A stretch of DNA of 64,000 bases from Actinoplanes xinjiangensis. Its GTDB lineage: Bacteria; Actinomycetota; Actinomycetes; Mycobacteriales; Micromonosporaceae. The stretch spans positions 124,001-188,000 of the forward strand of contig NZ_QGGR01000013.1 in assembly GCF_003148685.1 (NCBI RefSeq). The letters run 5' to 3'. Position 1 is the first letter of the stretch, and every line of letters begins with the position of its first letter. Of this stretch, positions 1 through 9,052 are shown piece after piece. Both the position numbers and the translations under genes were made by a program. The notes under the pieces are model-generated. The model did no database searches and had not been told where the DNA came from. It worked only from the letters and a program-made list of their open reading frames with translations.

Positions 1-55
1 GACAGCGGAAAAGCTCCACCAGCATGATCGTTGCCCGCTACAGGTGTCAACTTCC

Positions 56-2269
56 TCAGCGGGCCGCCGGCCTGTCGACCGCCGGGGCATCTCCACGCCA
101 GGAGTACGGCTGTGCGTCGGCCGGGCCGGCGAACTGGATGCACAGGATGGCGGTGTCGTCGGCGCGTGCTTCGGCGCCGGCCATCCGGTCGAGGAGATGA
201 CGGCACAGCGTCGCCGCGTCCGGCGCGGTGAGGTGGCCGGCGGCATCGGCGAGCCGCTGCATGTTCTCCGCGATGTGCTCGTCAGCCCGTTCGACGAGAC
301 CGTCGGTGTACCAGACCAGGATGGCGTCGTGCGGCATGACCAGCTCGCCCTGACCGCGCGCCGCCCTGCCGACTCCGAGCGGCAGCGATCGGCCGCCCCA
401 CAGGTACTCGGCGCCGGTTCCGGTGACCAGCAGGGGCGGCAGGTGCCCGGCGCAGGCGTACCGCAGCAGCCGGGTGGCCGGATCGTAGTCGGCGTATCCG
501 ACGGTGGCCGTGCCCGCGTCGGGAATGAGGGTGCTCGCCCGGTCGAGAGCATCAAGGGCTCCGGCCGGCCCGGGCGCCGTCTGGGCCAGGATCCGCAACG
601 CCGACTGCAGGCGCGCCATCGCCGCCGCCGCCGCGAGTTGATGCCCGACGACGTCACCGACGGCGAAACCGACCCGCCCGGCCGGGACGGCGAACACGTC
701 GTACCAGTCACCACCCACCTGATGCGCCACGTCGGCCGGCCGATAGTCGGCACAGACCTGGATGCCGGGCAGGCCGCTGGCGAGTGTCGGCAACAACGCC
801 TGCTGCAGTTCCCGCGTGGCGTCCCGCTCCCGCTCGTACATCTGCGCGCGGCGCAGCGCCTGCCCGCTGAGAGTCGCCAGAGCCACGGCGAAGGCGATGA
901 CGCCGGCATCGGCGCCGTGCTCACGGTGGAAGCTGAAAGCCAGCGAACCCAGAGCACCGGCATCACCGTCGATCGGTACGCACATGCCGCTGTTGACGCC
1001 GAGCGTGCGATAGACGTCCTCCAGATGCGGATAGGCGGCCACCGCCTCGGTACGCGTCTGATGGATCACCGGTCGTCCGGTACGCATGACGTCGCTGTGC
1101 GGTGTCGCGGCACCGGCCGGAATCCCCCGATACCGGTCCGTCATGTCCGCGGGGCGGCCGTCGGTGGTCCACAGGACGAGCTCGGTGCTGCCGGCTGCGG
1201 CGAGCGCGACACTGCCGTGGTCGGCGATCAGCCCGATACCCTCGCGCACGATGGCCTGGGCGATCTCCTCCGAGGTCGCGGCCTTCGCCAGATCCGTGGT
1301 GAGGACCTGCAGGGCGTGCAGGCGCAACCGTGCGGCCCGTTCCACCGAGGTGTCCGAGCGGGCGCGATCACGTTCGGCCACCCCGACGGCGAGAGCCCAG
1401 GCGCCGAGGATGGTGGTGGCCAGAAACAGCTGGAGCGTCATGGTGATCAGCTGTTCCGAGGTGTCCAGAGCCGCCCACGGGCCGTGCCCGGTGCTGGTCA
1501 TCAGGTTGGCCGTCACCGTGGTCGCCAGGCCGGCGGTGAGCGTCGCGACGAGAGGCCGGCTGAACGCCAGCGCGAACAGCACCGGGATGGGCAGATAGAA
1601 CAGCGGCATGCCCTGCGGCCAGAAGCCGATCACCGTCGCCGCGACCGCCGACCCGACACTCAGGACCCACCCGAGCGGGCCTGACCGGCCGGGGCTGTAC
1701 CGCCAGGCCAACACACAACCGGCGACGGTGAGTACGCCTGTCGCGTCGCCGGCCCAGAACGAGACGAACGCCTGCGGCCACGGCACGGGGACACTCGCGA
1801 CGAGGGTCGTGGCACCGATGGCACCACCGACGATCGGCGCGGCGACGACACAACAGCCGAGGAACGCCAACAGGTCACGGCGGCGCCGCAGGTCCACCGG
1901 GCCGGGCACGTTCCTCCGCAGCAGCAGTGCTCCCACCAGCGGTTCTGCCGTGTTGGCGAGTGCGAAGCCCGACGCCGACCGGACGGACATGCCCTGTGAC
2001 ACGTCCACGACGATCTCGGTGACGGCTATCGCAGCCAGGATCCAGGGCCACCGCCGGCGCGGGTTCAGGACCAGGGCCGACAGGGTGACACCGGCCGGGA
2101 GGAACAGCACCACGATCGCCGGTGCTCCGAATCCCACGAACGCGAGGGAGGCGCCGGCGCTGTAGGCGACCACCACCACGGTCAGCACGTGCCACAACGA
2201 GGCACGGCCCGCCACCGCCGGGGGCGGGGCGGGCTCGGACGTGCCTGTCGTATCGGCTGACCGGGTCAC
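56..2269 (-). CDS. MASE1-GAF-SpoIIE membrane-bound PP2C-type phosphatase
   Basis: This 737-residue protein has about eight hydrophobic segments in residues 20-305 in the pattern of a MASE1 sensor. A GAF-like region follows (about 320-470), then a SpoIIE/PP2C phosphatase domain (about 500-725) with VGGDWYDVF, GDVVGHQ, ACAGHLPPLL and WYTDGLVER. SpoIIE/RsbU enzymes dephosphorylate phospho-STAS anti-anti-sigma factors, so it probably couples a membrane or ligand signal to a partner switch. The GTG start is 24 bases after the stop of the poly-HAMP kinase on the same strand, which suggests co-transcription. A TAGCGT motif lies 7 nt before the GTG, so a leaderless internal promoter is also possible. 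No STAS target is visible nearby. The domain calls are firm and the signal is unknown. Confidence 0.9.
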   Translation of the reverse strand: MTRSADTTGTSEPAPPPAVAGRASLWHVLTVVVVAYSAGASLAFVGFGAPAIVVLFLPAGVTLSALVLNPRRRWPWILAAIAVTEIVVDVSQGMSVRSASGFALANTAEPLVGALLLRRNVPGPVDLRRRRDLLAFLGCCVVAAPIVGGAIGATTLVASVPVPWPQAFVSFWAGDATGVLTVAGCVLAWRYSPGRSGPLGWVLSVGSAVAATVIGFWPQGMPLFYLPIPVLFALAFSRPLVATLTAGLATTVTANLMTSTGHGPWAALDTSEQLITMTLQLFLATTILGAWALAVGVAERDRARSDTSVERAARLRLHALQVLTTDLAKAATSEEIAQAIVREGIGLIADHGSVALAAAGSTELVLWTTDGRPADMTDRYRGIPAGAATPHSDVMRTGRPVIHQTRTEAVAAYPHLEDVYRTLGVNSGMCVPIDGDAGALGSLAFSFHREHGADAGVIAFAVALATLSGQALRRAQMYERERDATRELQQALLPTLASGLPGIQVCADYRPADVAHQVGGDWYDVFAVPAGRVGFAVGDVVGHQLAAAAAMARLQSALRILAQTAPGPAGALDALDRASTLIPDAGTATVGYADYDPATRLLRYACAGHLPPLLVTGTGAEYLWGGRSLPLGVGRAARGQGELVMPHDAILVWYTDGLVERADEHIAENMQRLADAAGHLTAPDAATLCRHLLDRMAGAEARADDTAILCIQFAGPADAQPYSWRGDAPAVDRPAAR

Positions 2270-2276
2270 CAGGCGG

Positions 2277-2282
2277 ACGCTA
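2277..2282 (-). promoter_or_regulatory. candidate leaderless -10 (TAGCGT) for the MASE1-SpoIIE gene
   Basis: TAGCGT fits the actinobacterial TANNNT -10 pattern. It sits 7 nt before the GTG at 2269, which would place transcription initiation at or next to the start codon. No good -35 is visible. The same hexamer lies 6 nt before the starts at 19776 and 28038. Confidence 0.4.
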
Positions 2283-2293
2283 CCAACGCGTCG

Positions 2294-5200
2294 TCATCGG
2301 GCGTTACCGCCTGTCGTCAACCAGCGCTCGATGCAGGTGAGCAGATCCTCGGCGTCGACGGGCTTGGTGACGTAGTCACTGGCACCCGACGAGATGCTCT
2401 TCTCCCGGTCGCCGTGCATGGCTTTGGCGGTGACGGCGATGATCGGCAGGTCGGCGTACTTGGGCATCGCGCGGATGGCGGCGGTGGCGGCGTAGCCGTC
2501 CATCTCCGGCATCATGACGTCCATCAGGATCAGGTCGATGTCGTCATGCCGGGCGAGGACGTCGATGCCCTTGCGGCCGTTCTCGGCGTAGACGACCTCC
2601 ATGCCGTGCAGTTCGAGGATGTTGGTCAGGGCGAAGACGTTACGGGCGTCGTCGTCGACCACCAGAACCTTGCGCCCGGCCAGGTTCTGCGCGATGCCGG
2701 AGACGCCGGCGATCGTGTCGACGTGCATCGGCGGCGGCAGGACCGGGCGGCCGGCATCGGTCGACAGGTGCAGGGTGATGCGCTCGCGCAGCTCGTCCAG
2801 GCTCGCCAGCGACTCCAGCGGCCGGGTCTGGGCCAGCACCTGCAACAGGGTGTCGTTGACCAGCGGCGCGTTCTGGCCGCGGAACACCAGCACCGGCAGT
2901 TCCCGCAGGTCGGCCTCGTCGTGCAGCGCCTTGAGGAAGGCCGAGCCGTTGTCGGCGGGCATGGCCAGGTCCAGCACCACGGCGTGGAACGGCTGGGTGC
3001 GCAGCTCGTCGATGGCCACGTCCGGGTCGACAGCGGTCACCACGTCGATCAGTCCGTGCGTTTCGGACACCGCCGCTGCGGCGCCCCGCGAGATCAACGT
3101 CAGCAGGCCCTCGGCCTGGTTCTCCACGACCAGCAGGCGGCGCGGCGCGGCCGGCCCGTCCGAGGGCGACGGCATCGGCGGTGGCGACACGAGCGCCGTC
3201 GGTACCTCTACGCCGACCGGCACGGTGGCTCGTTGCACCGGCATGAACAGGGTGAAGGTGCTGCCCTGTCCGAGCGTGCTGCGGGCGCTGATCTCGCCGC
3301 CGAGCAGCCAGGCGATCTCGCGGCTGATGGACAGCCCGAGACCGGTACCGCCGTAGCGGCGGCTGGTGGTGCCGTCGGCCTGCTGGAAGGCGTCGAAGAT
3401 CGCGGTGAGCTGCTGCTCGGCGATGCCAATGCCGGTGTCGGTCACCCGGAACGCGATGACCGTGTCGTACTCGGCCAGCACCGGGGACAGCTCCTCGGGA
3501 CGGGCGCGATCGATACGCAGCCGGACCCCGCCGTGTTCGGTGAACTTGACCGCGTTGGAGAGCAGGTTGCGCAGAACCTGCCGCAGTCGCTGCTCGTCGG
3601 TGAACAACCCGGCCGGCACGTCGGCGGCAGTGGTCACCTGGAAGTCCAGGCCACGGGAGGTCGTCAGCGGCCGGAACGTCGCCTCGACGTAGTCGAGCAG
3701 GTTACGCAGCTCGAACGCCTCCGGGGCGATGTCCATCTTGCCGGCCTCGACCTTCGACAGGTCCAGGATGTCGTTGATCAGCTGGAGCAGGTCGGTGCCC
3801 GCCGAGTGGATGACCGTGGCGTACTCGACCTGCTTGGCGGTCAGGTTCCGGTTCGGGTTCTGCGCGAGCAGCTGCGCCAGGATGAGCAGGGAGTTCAGCG
3901 GCGTACGCAGCTCGTGGCTCATGTTGGCGAGGAACTCGGACTTGTACTTCGACGCCAGTGCCAACTGCTGGGCGCGTGCCTCCAGCTCCTGACGGGCCTG
4001 CTCGATCTCGGAGTTCTTCGTCTCGATGTCACGGTTCTGCCGGGCCAGCAGGGACGCCTTGTCCTCCAGTTCGGCGTTCGAGCGCTGCAGCTCCTCCGAA
4101 CGGGCCTGCAACTCCTCGGACCGCGCCTGCAGTTCGGCGGCGAGCCGCTGCGACTCGGTGAGCAGCACATCGGTACGCGCGTTGGCGACCATCGTGTTCA
4201 CGTTGACACCGATGGTCTCCATCAACTGGTCCAGGAAGTCGTGGTGCACCTGGGTGAACGGGGACATCCCGGCCAGTTCGATGACGCCGAGCGCCTGGTC
4301 CTCGACCAGGATGGGCAGCACCACGACCTGCATGGCACTGGCCGAGCCGAGGCTGGAGGAGACGGTGAAGAACTCCGCCGGCACCTCGTTGACGACGATG
4401 CGCCGCTTCGCCACCGCGGCCTGGCCGACGAGCGACTCACCGAGGGCGTAGCGCCGGCCGGCACCGGTGTGCCCGTAACTGCCGACGACCCGCAGGTCCG
4501 CGCCCGCACCGGTGTCGTCGACCAGCAGGAAGGTACCCAGCTGCGCATCGACTAGCGGAACCAGCTCGTTCATCACCAGGGAGGCGACCACCTCGAGGTC
4601 GCGGTGGCCCTGCATCAGGGAGGAGATCCGGGCCAGATTGGTCTTGAGCCAGTCCTGTTCCTGGTTGGCCCGGGTGGTCTCGCGCAGCGACTCCACCATG
4701 AAGTTGATGTTGTCCTTGAGCTCGGCGACCTCACCGGACGCGTCCACGGTGATCGACCGGGTCAGGTCACCGGTGGCGACCGCGCTGGTCACCTCGGCGA
4801 TCGCCCGTACCTGCCGGGTGAGGTTGCCGGCGAGTTCGTTGACGTTCTCGGTGAGCCGCTTCCACGTACCGGAGACGCCCTCGACCTCGGCCTGGCCGCC
4901 CAGGCGGCCCTCGCTGCCGACCTCCCGGGCGACCCGGGTGACCTCGGCGGCGAAGCTGGAGAGCTGGTCGACCATGGTGTTGATGGTGGTCTTGAGTTCC
5001 AGGATCTCGCCGCGCGCGTCGACGTCGATCTTCTTGGTCAGGTCGCCCTGCGCCACCGCGGTGGTGACCTGGGCGATGTTGCGGACCTGACCGGTCAGGT
5101 TGTTCGCCATCGAGTTGACGTTGTCGGTGAGGTCCTTCCACGTTCCGGCGACGTTGGGCACCCGGGCCTGGCCGCCGAGCCGTCCCTCGGTGCCGACCTC

Positions 5201-6802
5201 GCGGGCCACCCGGGTGACCTCGTCGGCGAACGCGCTCAGCGTGTCCACCATGGTGTTGATGGTCTGGGCCAGGACGGCGACCTCGCCCTTGGTCTCGACG
5301 GTGATCTTCTTGCTCAGGTCACCCTGCGCCACGCCGGTGGCCACCGAGGCGATGGAACGCACCTGGTTGGTCAGGTTGGAGGCCATCACGTTGACGTTGT
5401 CGGTCAGGTCCTTCCAGGTGCCGCCCACGTTGAGCACCCGGGCCTGGCCGCCGAGCCGTCCCTCGGTGCCCACTTCGCGGGCCACCCGGGTCACCTCGTC
5501 GGCGAACGCGGACAGCTGGTCGACCATCGTGTTGATGGTCTCCTTCAGCTCGAGGATCTCGCCGCGGGCGTCGACCCGGATCTTCTGCGTCAGGTCGCCG
5601 CGGGCCACCGCGGTGGTCACCTCGGCGATGCTGCGCACCTGGGCGGTGAGGTTGTCGCCCATCACGTTCACCGACTCGGTGAGGTCCTTCCACGTACCCG
5701 AGACGCCCTTGACGTCCGCCTGGCCGCCGAGCCGTCCCTCGGTGCCGACCTCGCGGGCCACCCGGGTCACCTCGTCGGCGAAGCTGGACAGCTGGTCCAC
5801 CATCGTGTTGATGGTGTTCTTGAGCTCCAGGATCTCCCCGCGCGCGGTGACGGTGATCTTCTGGGACAGGTCGCCGCGGGCCACCGCGGTGGCCACCTGC
5901 GCGATGCTGCGGACCTGGTCGGTCAGGTTGCCGGCCATCGAGTTCACCGAGTCGGTCAGGTCCCGCCAGGTGCCGGCGACCCCGCTGACCTGCGCCTGCC
6001 CGCCGAGGCGGCCGTCGGTGCCCACCTCGCGGGCCACCCGGGTCACCTCGTCGGCGAACGACGACAGCTGGTCCACCATCGTGTTGATCGTCGATTTCAG
6101 CTCGAGGATCTCGCCGCGGGCGTCGACGGTGATCTTCTGGGACAGGTCGCCGCGGGCCACCGCCGTGGTGACCTGGGCGATGTTGCGGACCTGGTTGGTC
6201 AGGTTGCCGGCCATGAAGTTCACCGAGTCGGTCAGGTCCCGCCAGGTGCCGGCGACACCGGGCACCTCGGCCTGCCCACCGAGGCGGCCTTCGCTGCCGA
6301 CCTCGCGGGCCACCCGGGTCACCTCGTCGGCGAACGACGAGAGCTCGTCGACCATCGTGTTGATGGTGTTCTTGAGCTCCAGGATCTCCCCGCGTACGTC
6401 GACGGTGATCTTCTGGGACAGGTCGCCGCGGGCCACCGCCGTGGCCACCTGGGCGATGTCGCGGACCTGGTCGGTCAGGTTGCCGGCCATCGCGTTCACC
6501 GAATCGGTGAGGTCCTTCCACGTGCCGGAGACGCCGGGGACCTCCGCCTGACCGCCGAGCTGGCCCTCGGTGCCGACCTCGCGGGCCACTCGGGTCACCT
6601 CGGAGGTGAACAGCGACAACTGATCGACCATGCCGTTGAAGACGGTCGCGATCTCGCCCAGCAGGCCCTCGCCGTCGTCGGGAAGCCGGGTGCCGAAATC
6701 GCCGTCCCGTACGGCGGTCAACCCGGCCAGCAACTGCCGCAGGTCACGGTCGGCCACCGCGGGCCCGCCCGGGTGTGACTGCACCATCAGATCGTCGCCC
6801 AC
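2294..6802 (-). CDS. poly-HAMP cytosolic hybrid sensor histidine kinase (group III/Nik1-like) with two receiver domains
   Basis: About 1502 residues, no transmembrane segment. The N-terminal part has eight HAMP-type units at an exact 92-residue period (GD(L/F) at residues 35 to 679), with seven copies of EVTRVAREVG between them. A GAF domain (about 755-900), a coiled coil, HisKA with SHELRTP (H963) and HATPase (GTGLGLS) follow. A degenerate receiver has ENQ in place of the acidic pair but keeps D1278. A full receiver has LMDVMMPEMDG (D1428) and a conserved TKP. I chose GTG 6802 because GGTGGAGAG lies just upstream; the reading frame is open to 7024 but that extension is Pro/Arg-rich and lacks support. 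The architecture recalls fungal Nik1/Os-1 kinases, whose HAMP arrays sense osmotic or fungicide stress. The ligand here is unknown. It is probably co-transcribed with the downstream SpoIIE phosphatase. Confidence 0.9.
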   Translation of the reverse strand: MGDDLMVQSHPGGPAVADRDLRQLLAGLTAVRDGDFGTRLPDDGEGLLGEIATVFNGMVDQLSLFTSEVTRVAREVGTEGQLGGQAEVPGVSGTWKDLTDSVNAMAGNLTDQVRDIAQVATAVARGDLSQKITVDVRGEILELKNTINTMVDELSSFADEVTRVAREVGSEGRLGGQAEVPGVAGTWRDLTDSVNFMAGNLTNQVRNIAQVTTAVARGDLSQKITVDARGEILELKSTINTMVDQLSSFADEVTRVAREVGTDGRLGGQAQVSGVAGTWRDLTDSVNSMAGNLTDQVRSIAQVATAVARGDLSQKITVTARGEILELKNTINTMVDQLSSFADEVTRVAREVGTEGRLGGQADVKGVSGTWKDLTESVNVMGDNLTAQVRSIAEVTTAVARGDLTQKIRVDARGEILELKETINTMVDQLSAFADEVTRVAREVGTEGRLGGQARVLNVGGTWKDLTDNVNVMASNLTNQVRSIASVATGVAQGDLSKKITVETKGEVAVLAQTINTMVDTLSAFADEVTRVAREVGTEGRLGGQARVPNVAGTWKDLTDNVNSMANNLTGQVRNIAQVTTAVAQGDLTKKIDVDARGEILELKTTINTMVDQLSSFAAEVTRVAREVGSEGRLGGQAEVEGVSGTWKRLTENVNELAGNLTRQVRAIAEVTSAVATGDLTRSITVDASGEVAELKDNINFMVESLRETTRANQEQDWLKTNLARISSLMQGHRDLEVVASLVMNELVPLVDAQLGTFLLVDDTGAGADLRVVGSYGHTGAGRRYALGESLVGQAAVAKRRIVVNEVPAEFFTVSSSLGSASAMQVVVLPILVEDQALGVIELAGMSPFTQVHHDFLDQLMETIGVNVNTMVANARTDVLLTESQRLAAELQARSEELQARSEELQRSNAELEDKASLLARQNRDIETKNSEIEQARQELEARAQQLALASKYKSEFLANMSHELRTPLNSLLILAQLLAQNPNRNLTAKQVEYATVIHSAGTDLLQLINDILDLSKVEAGKMDIAPEAFELRNLLDYVEATFRPLTTSRGLDFQVTTAADVPAGLFTDEQRLRQVLRNLLSNAVKFTEHGGVRLRIDRARPEELSPVLAEYDTVIAFRVTDTGIGIAEQQLTAIFDAFQQADGTTSRRYGGTGLGLSISREIAWLLGGEISARSTLGQGSTFTLFMPVQRATVPVGVEVPTALVSPPPMPSPSDGPAAPRRLLVVENQAEGLLTLISRGAAAAVSETHGLIDVVTAVDPDVAIDELRTQPFHAVVLDLAMPADNGSAFLKALHDEADLRELPVLVFRGQNAPLVNDTLLQVLAQTRPLESLASLDELRERITLHLSTDAGRPVLPPPMHVDTIAGVSGIAQNLAGRKVLVVDDDARNVFALTNILELHGMEVVYAENGRKGIDVLARHDDIDLILMDVMMPEMDGYAATAAIRAMPKYADLPIIAVTAKAMHGDREKSISSGASDYVTKPVDAEDLLTCIERWLTTGGNAR
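4700..6720 (-). repeat. tandem 276-bp coding repeat (HAMP array)
   Basis: Within the kinase gene, a unit of 276 bp (92 codons) recurs with high nucleotide similarity. The most conserved segments encode EVTRVAREVG, GRLGGQA, GTW(K/R)DLT and ARGEILELK. The N-terminal and C-terminal units diverge most. Such near-identical repeats are prone to recombination, so unit number may vary between strains. Confidence 0.9.
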
Positions 6803-7045
6803 AGTCTCTCCACCAGTCGTCGCGCCTCCACCACGTCCGCCCCCAGCAGGGCGGCGGTGACCGGCGGTCATTATGCACGCACCGTTCCCGAATCGCACAT
6901 ACGTACGGCCACCTTCGCGTGTGGGTGACCGCGACGGCGCGGGCGGCCCTACCGGCGAGTGCCTTGTCGCTCTACCGGGTGGGGGAGGTGACGCGCAACC
7001 CTCCCGCACCTGATCAGCGCTCACCGATGGTGCGGCCGCTCGTTA

Positions 7046-7061
7046 CCGTCTATACAGACGG
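7046..7061. promoter_or_regulatory. inverted repeat over a candidate -10, upstream of the HATPase gene
   Basis: CCGTCT-ATAC-AGACGG is a perfect 6+4+6 inverted repeat that contains TATACA (7051-7056). The hexamer could serve as a -10 for the gene starting at 7088, whose leader also has a GGCGGGGGG ribosome-binding region. A regulator bound here would block the promoter. The regulator is unknown. Confidence 0.45.
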
Positions 7062-7087
7062 CTGACATTCGGCGGGGGGAAACGGCG

Positions 7088-7492
7088 GTGATCCTTTTGC
7101 AGGTGATCTTCGGGCGTGACGATCCGGCATCGCCGTTACGCCGCACCGTGCATGCGGTGCTCGGTGAACGATTCGGGGCCGCCGCTGACGACGTGTGGGC
7201 CGACGACGTGTTGATCGCGGTGAGCGAGCTGGTGCAGAACGTCGTTCAACACACCGGCGGCGACGGGACGATGACGCTGTCCGCCACCGCTGACGGTCTC
7301 CTGATCGAGGTCGCCGACACGGCGGTGACGCCGCCGCGGCTCCGTCACCCGGATCCGCGTCACGCCGGTGGCCGCGGGCTCCTGCTGATCGACGCCATGG
7401 CGCTGCGGTGGGGTACCCGCCACCGTGACGACGGCAAGACGGTGTGGGCCGTGATGCCCACGTCGGCACTGGCGGGAGCCTCGTCGGCGTAG
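7088..7492 (+). CDS. stand-alone HATPase, anti-sigma factor / RsbW-SpoIIAB type
   Basis: A 134-residue GHKL ATPase domain with the N box ISVSELVQNVVQHT-like segment (VSELVQNVVQHT) and a GGRGLLLID G2 box. Such proteins are usually serine kinases of STAS anti-anti-sigma factors and bind a sigma factor. The G1 segment reads DTAVTPP instead of the usual DxGxG, so ATP binding may be altered. It starts at GTG 7088 after a purine-rich leader and is divergent from the poly-HAMP kinase. A SpoIIE phosphatase starts 85 bases downstream, which supports a kinase/phosphatase pair acting on one unseen STAS substrate. Confidence 0.8.
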   Translation: MILLQVIFGRDDPASPLRRTVHAVLGERFGAAADDVWADDVLIAVSELVQNVVQHTGGDGTMTLSATADGLLIEVADTAVTPPRLRHPDPRHAGGRGLLLIDAMALRWGTRHRDDGKTVWAVMPTSALAGASSA

Positions 7493-7577
7493 GCCGCCCG
7501 TCGCCTGCTCGGCCGCGGCGGCGGTCCCGGTCACTGTCTGCCACACTGCCTCCGGAACCGTGTCGAGGAGGACGTCA

Positions 7578-8825
7578 GTGAGTGGGATCGAGGCACTGGG
7601 CCGGCTGCTGCGGCAGTCGCACCATGCACGGCCGGACGACCTTCCGCAGATGGCGATGCGGGCCGCCCCGCTCGTCGGCGCGACCGCCATGATCATCTAC
7701 CTGGTGGATCACCGGCAACGTGAGCTCCTGCCGCTCCTGGCCGGCGACGCCCCGCCCCGCGAGCCGTTCATGATCGACGGGACCCTGGCGGGCAGGGCCT
7801 TCAGCACGGTCGCCGCGTGCGTCAGTGACTCCGGGACCGGTGCTGTCCGGCTGTGGGTTCCTCTGATCAACGGCGCCGAACGCCTCGGCATCCTCGAGGT
7901 CGTCCTGGCCGGCCCGGCCGACGAGCCGGTCGTGGAGGACTGCGCGACGGTGGCGGCCCTGCTGGCCGAGTTGGTGGTGACCCGTGACCTCTACAGCGAC
8001 ACCATCGAGCGGCTGCGCCGCCGGGAGCCGATGCGGCTGGCCGCCGAGATGCTGCGCGCCCAGTTGCCGCCGTTGACGTTCTCCACCGGCCATCTGATGA
8101 TCAGCGGGGTGCTGGAGCCGTGTTACGACGTCGGCGGTGACGCGTTCGACTACGCCATCAACGGCGACATCGCCCACCTGGCGCTGTTCGACGCCGTCGG
8201 TCACGGCTCCGCGGGCGGCATGCGGGCGGTCGTGCTGGCCTCGCTGGCACTGGCGGCCTACCGCAACGCCCGCCGTGCCGCCCTCGACCTGATCGGTACC
8301 TACCACCACATCGACCGGGCCGTCCAGGACCATGATCGGCGTGGCCTGATCACCGCGGTGCTCGCCGAACTGGACCAGCGCACCGGAGTCCTGCGTGTCA
8401 TCTCCGCCGGGCACCCCGGTGGTGTGGTCATCCGCCGCGGCAAAGCGGTCAAGATCCTGCCCACGCCGACCGCCCTGCCGGTCACCCTCGGACACCACCG
8501 GCCGCCGGTCGTCATCGAGGAGGCGCTGGAGCCCGGCGACCACGTCCTGCTCTACACCGACGGCATCACCGAAGCCCGTTCCACCGACGGCGAGCCGTTC
8601 GGTATCGACCGGCTCGTCGACTTCACGGTCAAGGCCATCGCCGACCAGCTGCCGTTGCCGGAGACCAGCCGCCGGCTGGTCCACGCGATCCTGGACCATC
8701 AGGACGACTGCCTGCAGGACGACGCCACCGTGCTGCTCGCCCGGTGGATCAGCCCGGCGCCGGACCACTCCGACACCGAACTGCCGGAGTCCGCCAACCG
8801 GGCGCCCTTCGAGCCGCTCGGCTGA
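7578..8825 (+). CDS. GAF-like + SpoIIE family PP2C phosphatase
   Basis: About 415 residues from GTG 7578, which has GAGGAGG six bases upstream; an in-frame GTG at 7560 lies before that ribosome-binding site and is unlikely. Residues 25-150 look like a GAF sensor. Residues 190-400 are the phosphatase with VGGDAFDYA, DAVGHGSAGG, LLYTDGITEAR and QDDATVLLA, so the metal-binding aspartates are present. There is no membrane segment. It likely dephosphorylates a phospho-STAS protein opposite the HATPase encoded just upstream. Confidence 0.88.
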   Translation: MSGIEALGRLLRQSHHARPDDLPQMAMRAAPLVGATAMIIYLVDHRQRELLPLLAGDAPPREPFMIDGTLAGRAFSTVAACVSDSGTGAVRLWVPLINGAERLGILEVVLAGPADEPVVEDCATVAALLAELVVTRDLYSDTIERLRRREPMRLAAEMLRAQLPPLTFSTGHLMISGVLEPCYDVGGDAFDYAINGDIAHLALFDAVGHGSAGGMRAVVLASLALAAYRNARRAALDLIGTYHHIDRAVQDHDRRGLITAVLAELDQRTGVLRVISAGHPGGVVIRRGKAVKILPTPTALPVTLGHHRPPVVIEEALEPGDHVLLYTDGITEARSTDGEPFGIDRLVDFTVKAIADQLPLPETSRRLVHAILDHQDDCLQDDATVLLARWISPAPDHSDTELPESANRAPFEPLG

Positions 8826-9007
8826 GCAGTGGCGTTCCACGGGTGCAGCCGGGGCGGGCCCGGCCGCGGGATCGGTGTATTCGCCGGACCCCGGGGTATC
8901 GGTACTGCTGTAACCGCCCGGTGCCCGCATGCTGCCGAGGTGCGACGACGGCGGCGGCGGGGCACACTTGATCACCTCGTCCGGAAGCGTTCGGAAAGGA
9001 GCTGACC

Positions 9008-9052
9008 ATGACCATTCGCGTCCCGCTAGCAGTGGCCACGGTCCGGCGATGA
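9008..9052 (+). CDS. 14-codon leader ORF coupled to the MEDS-HATPase gene
   Basis: ATG 9008 has a strong ribosome-binding site (GAAAGGAG, 6-8 bases upstream) and encodes MTIRVPLAVATVRR. It ends in a TGA that overlaps the ATG of the next gene (ATGA at 9049-9052). It may be a translational-coupling leader or the remnant of a lost upstream partner such as a STAS gene. Its length prevents any homology call. Confidence 0.4.
   Translation: MTIRVPLAVATVRR

Noticed and set aside
4700..6720. CRISPR-like or non-coding tandem repeat
   Set aside because: The 276-bp period is a multiple of three and encodes HAMP units in one frame.
4604..6778. Long plus-strand open frame of 724 codons opposite the poly-HAMP kinase
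   Set aside because: It is the antisense of the repeat region in a GC-rich genome; the translation is a low-complexity His/Val/Gly-rich repeat with no domain.
6803..7024. N-terminal extension of the poly-HAMP kinase
   Set aside because: Pro/Arg-rich, no ribosome-binding site and no conserved content; GTG 6802 has GGTGGAGAG upstream.
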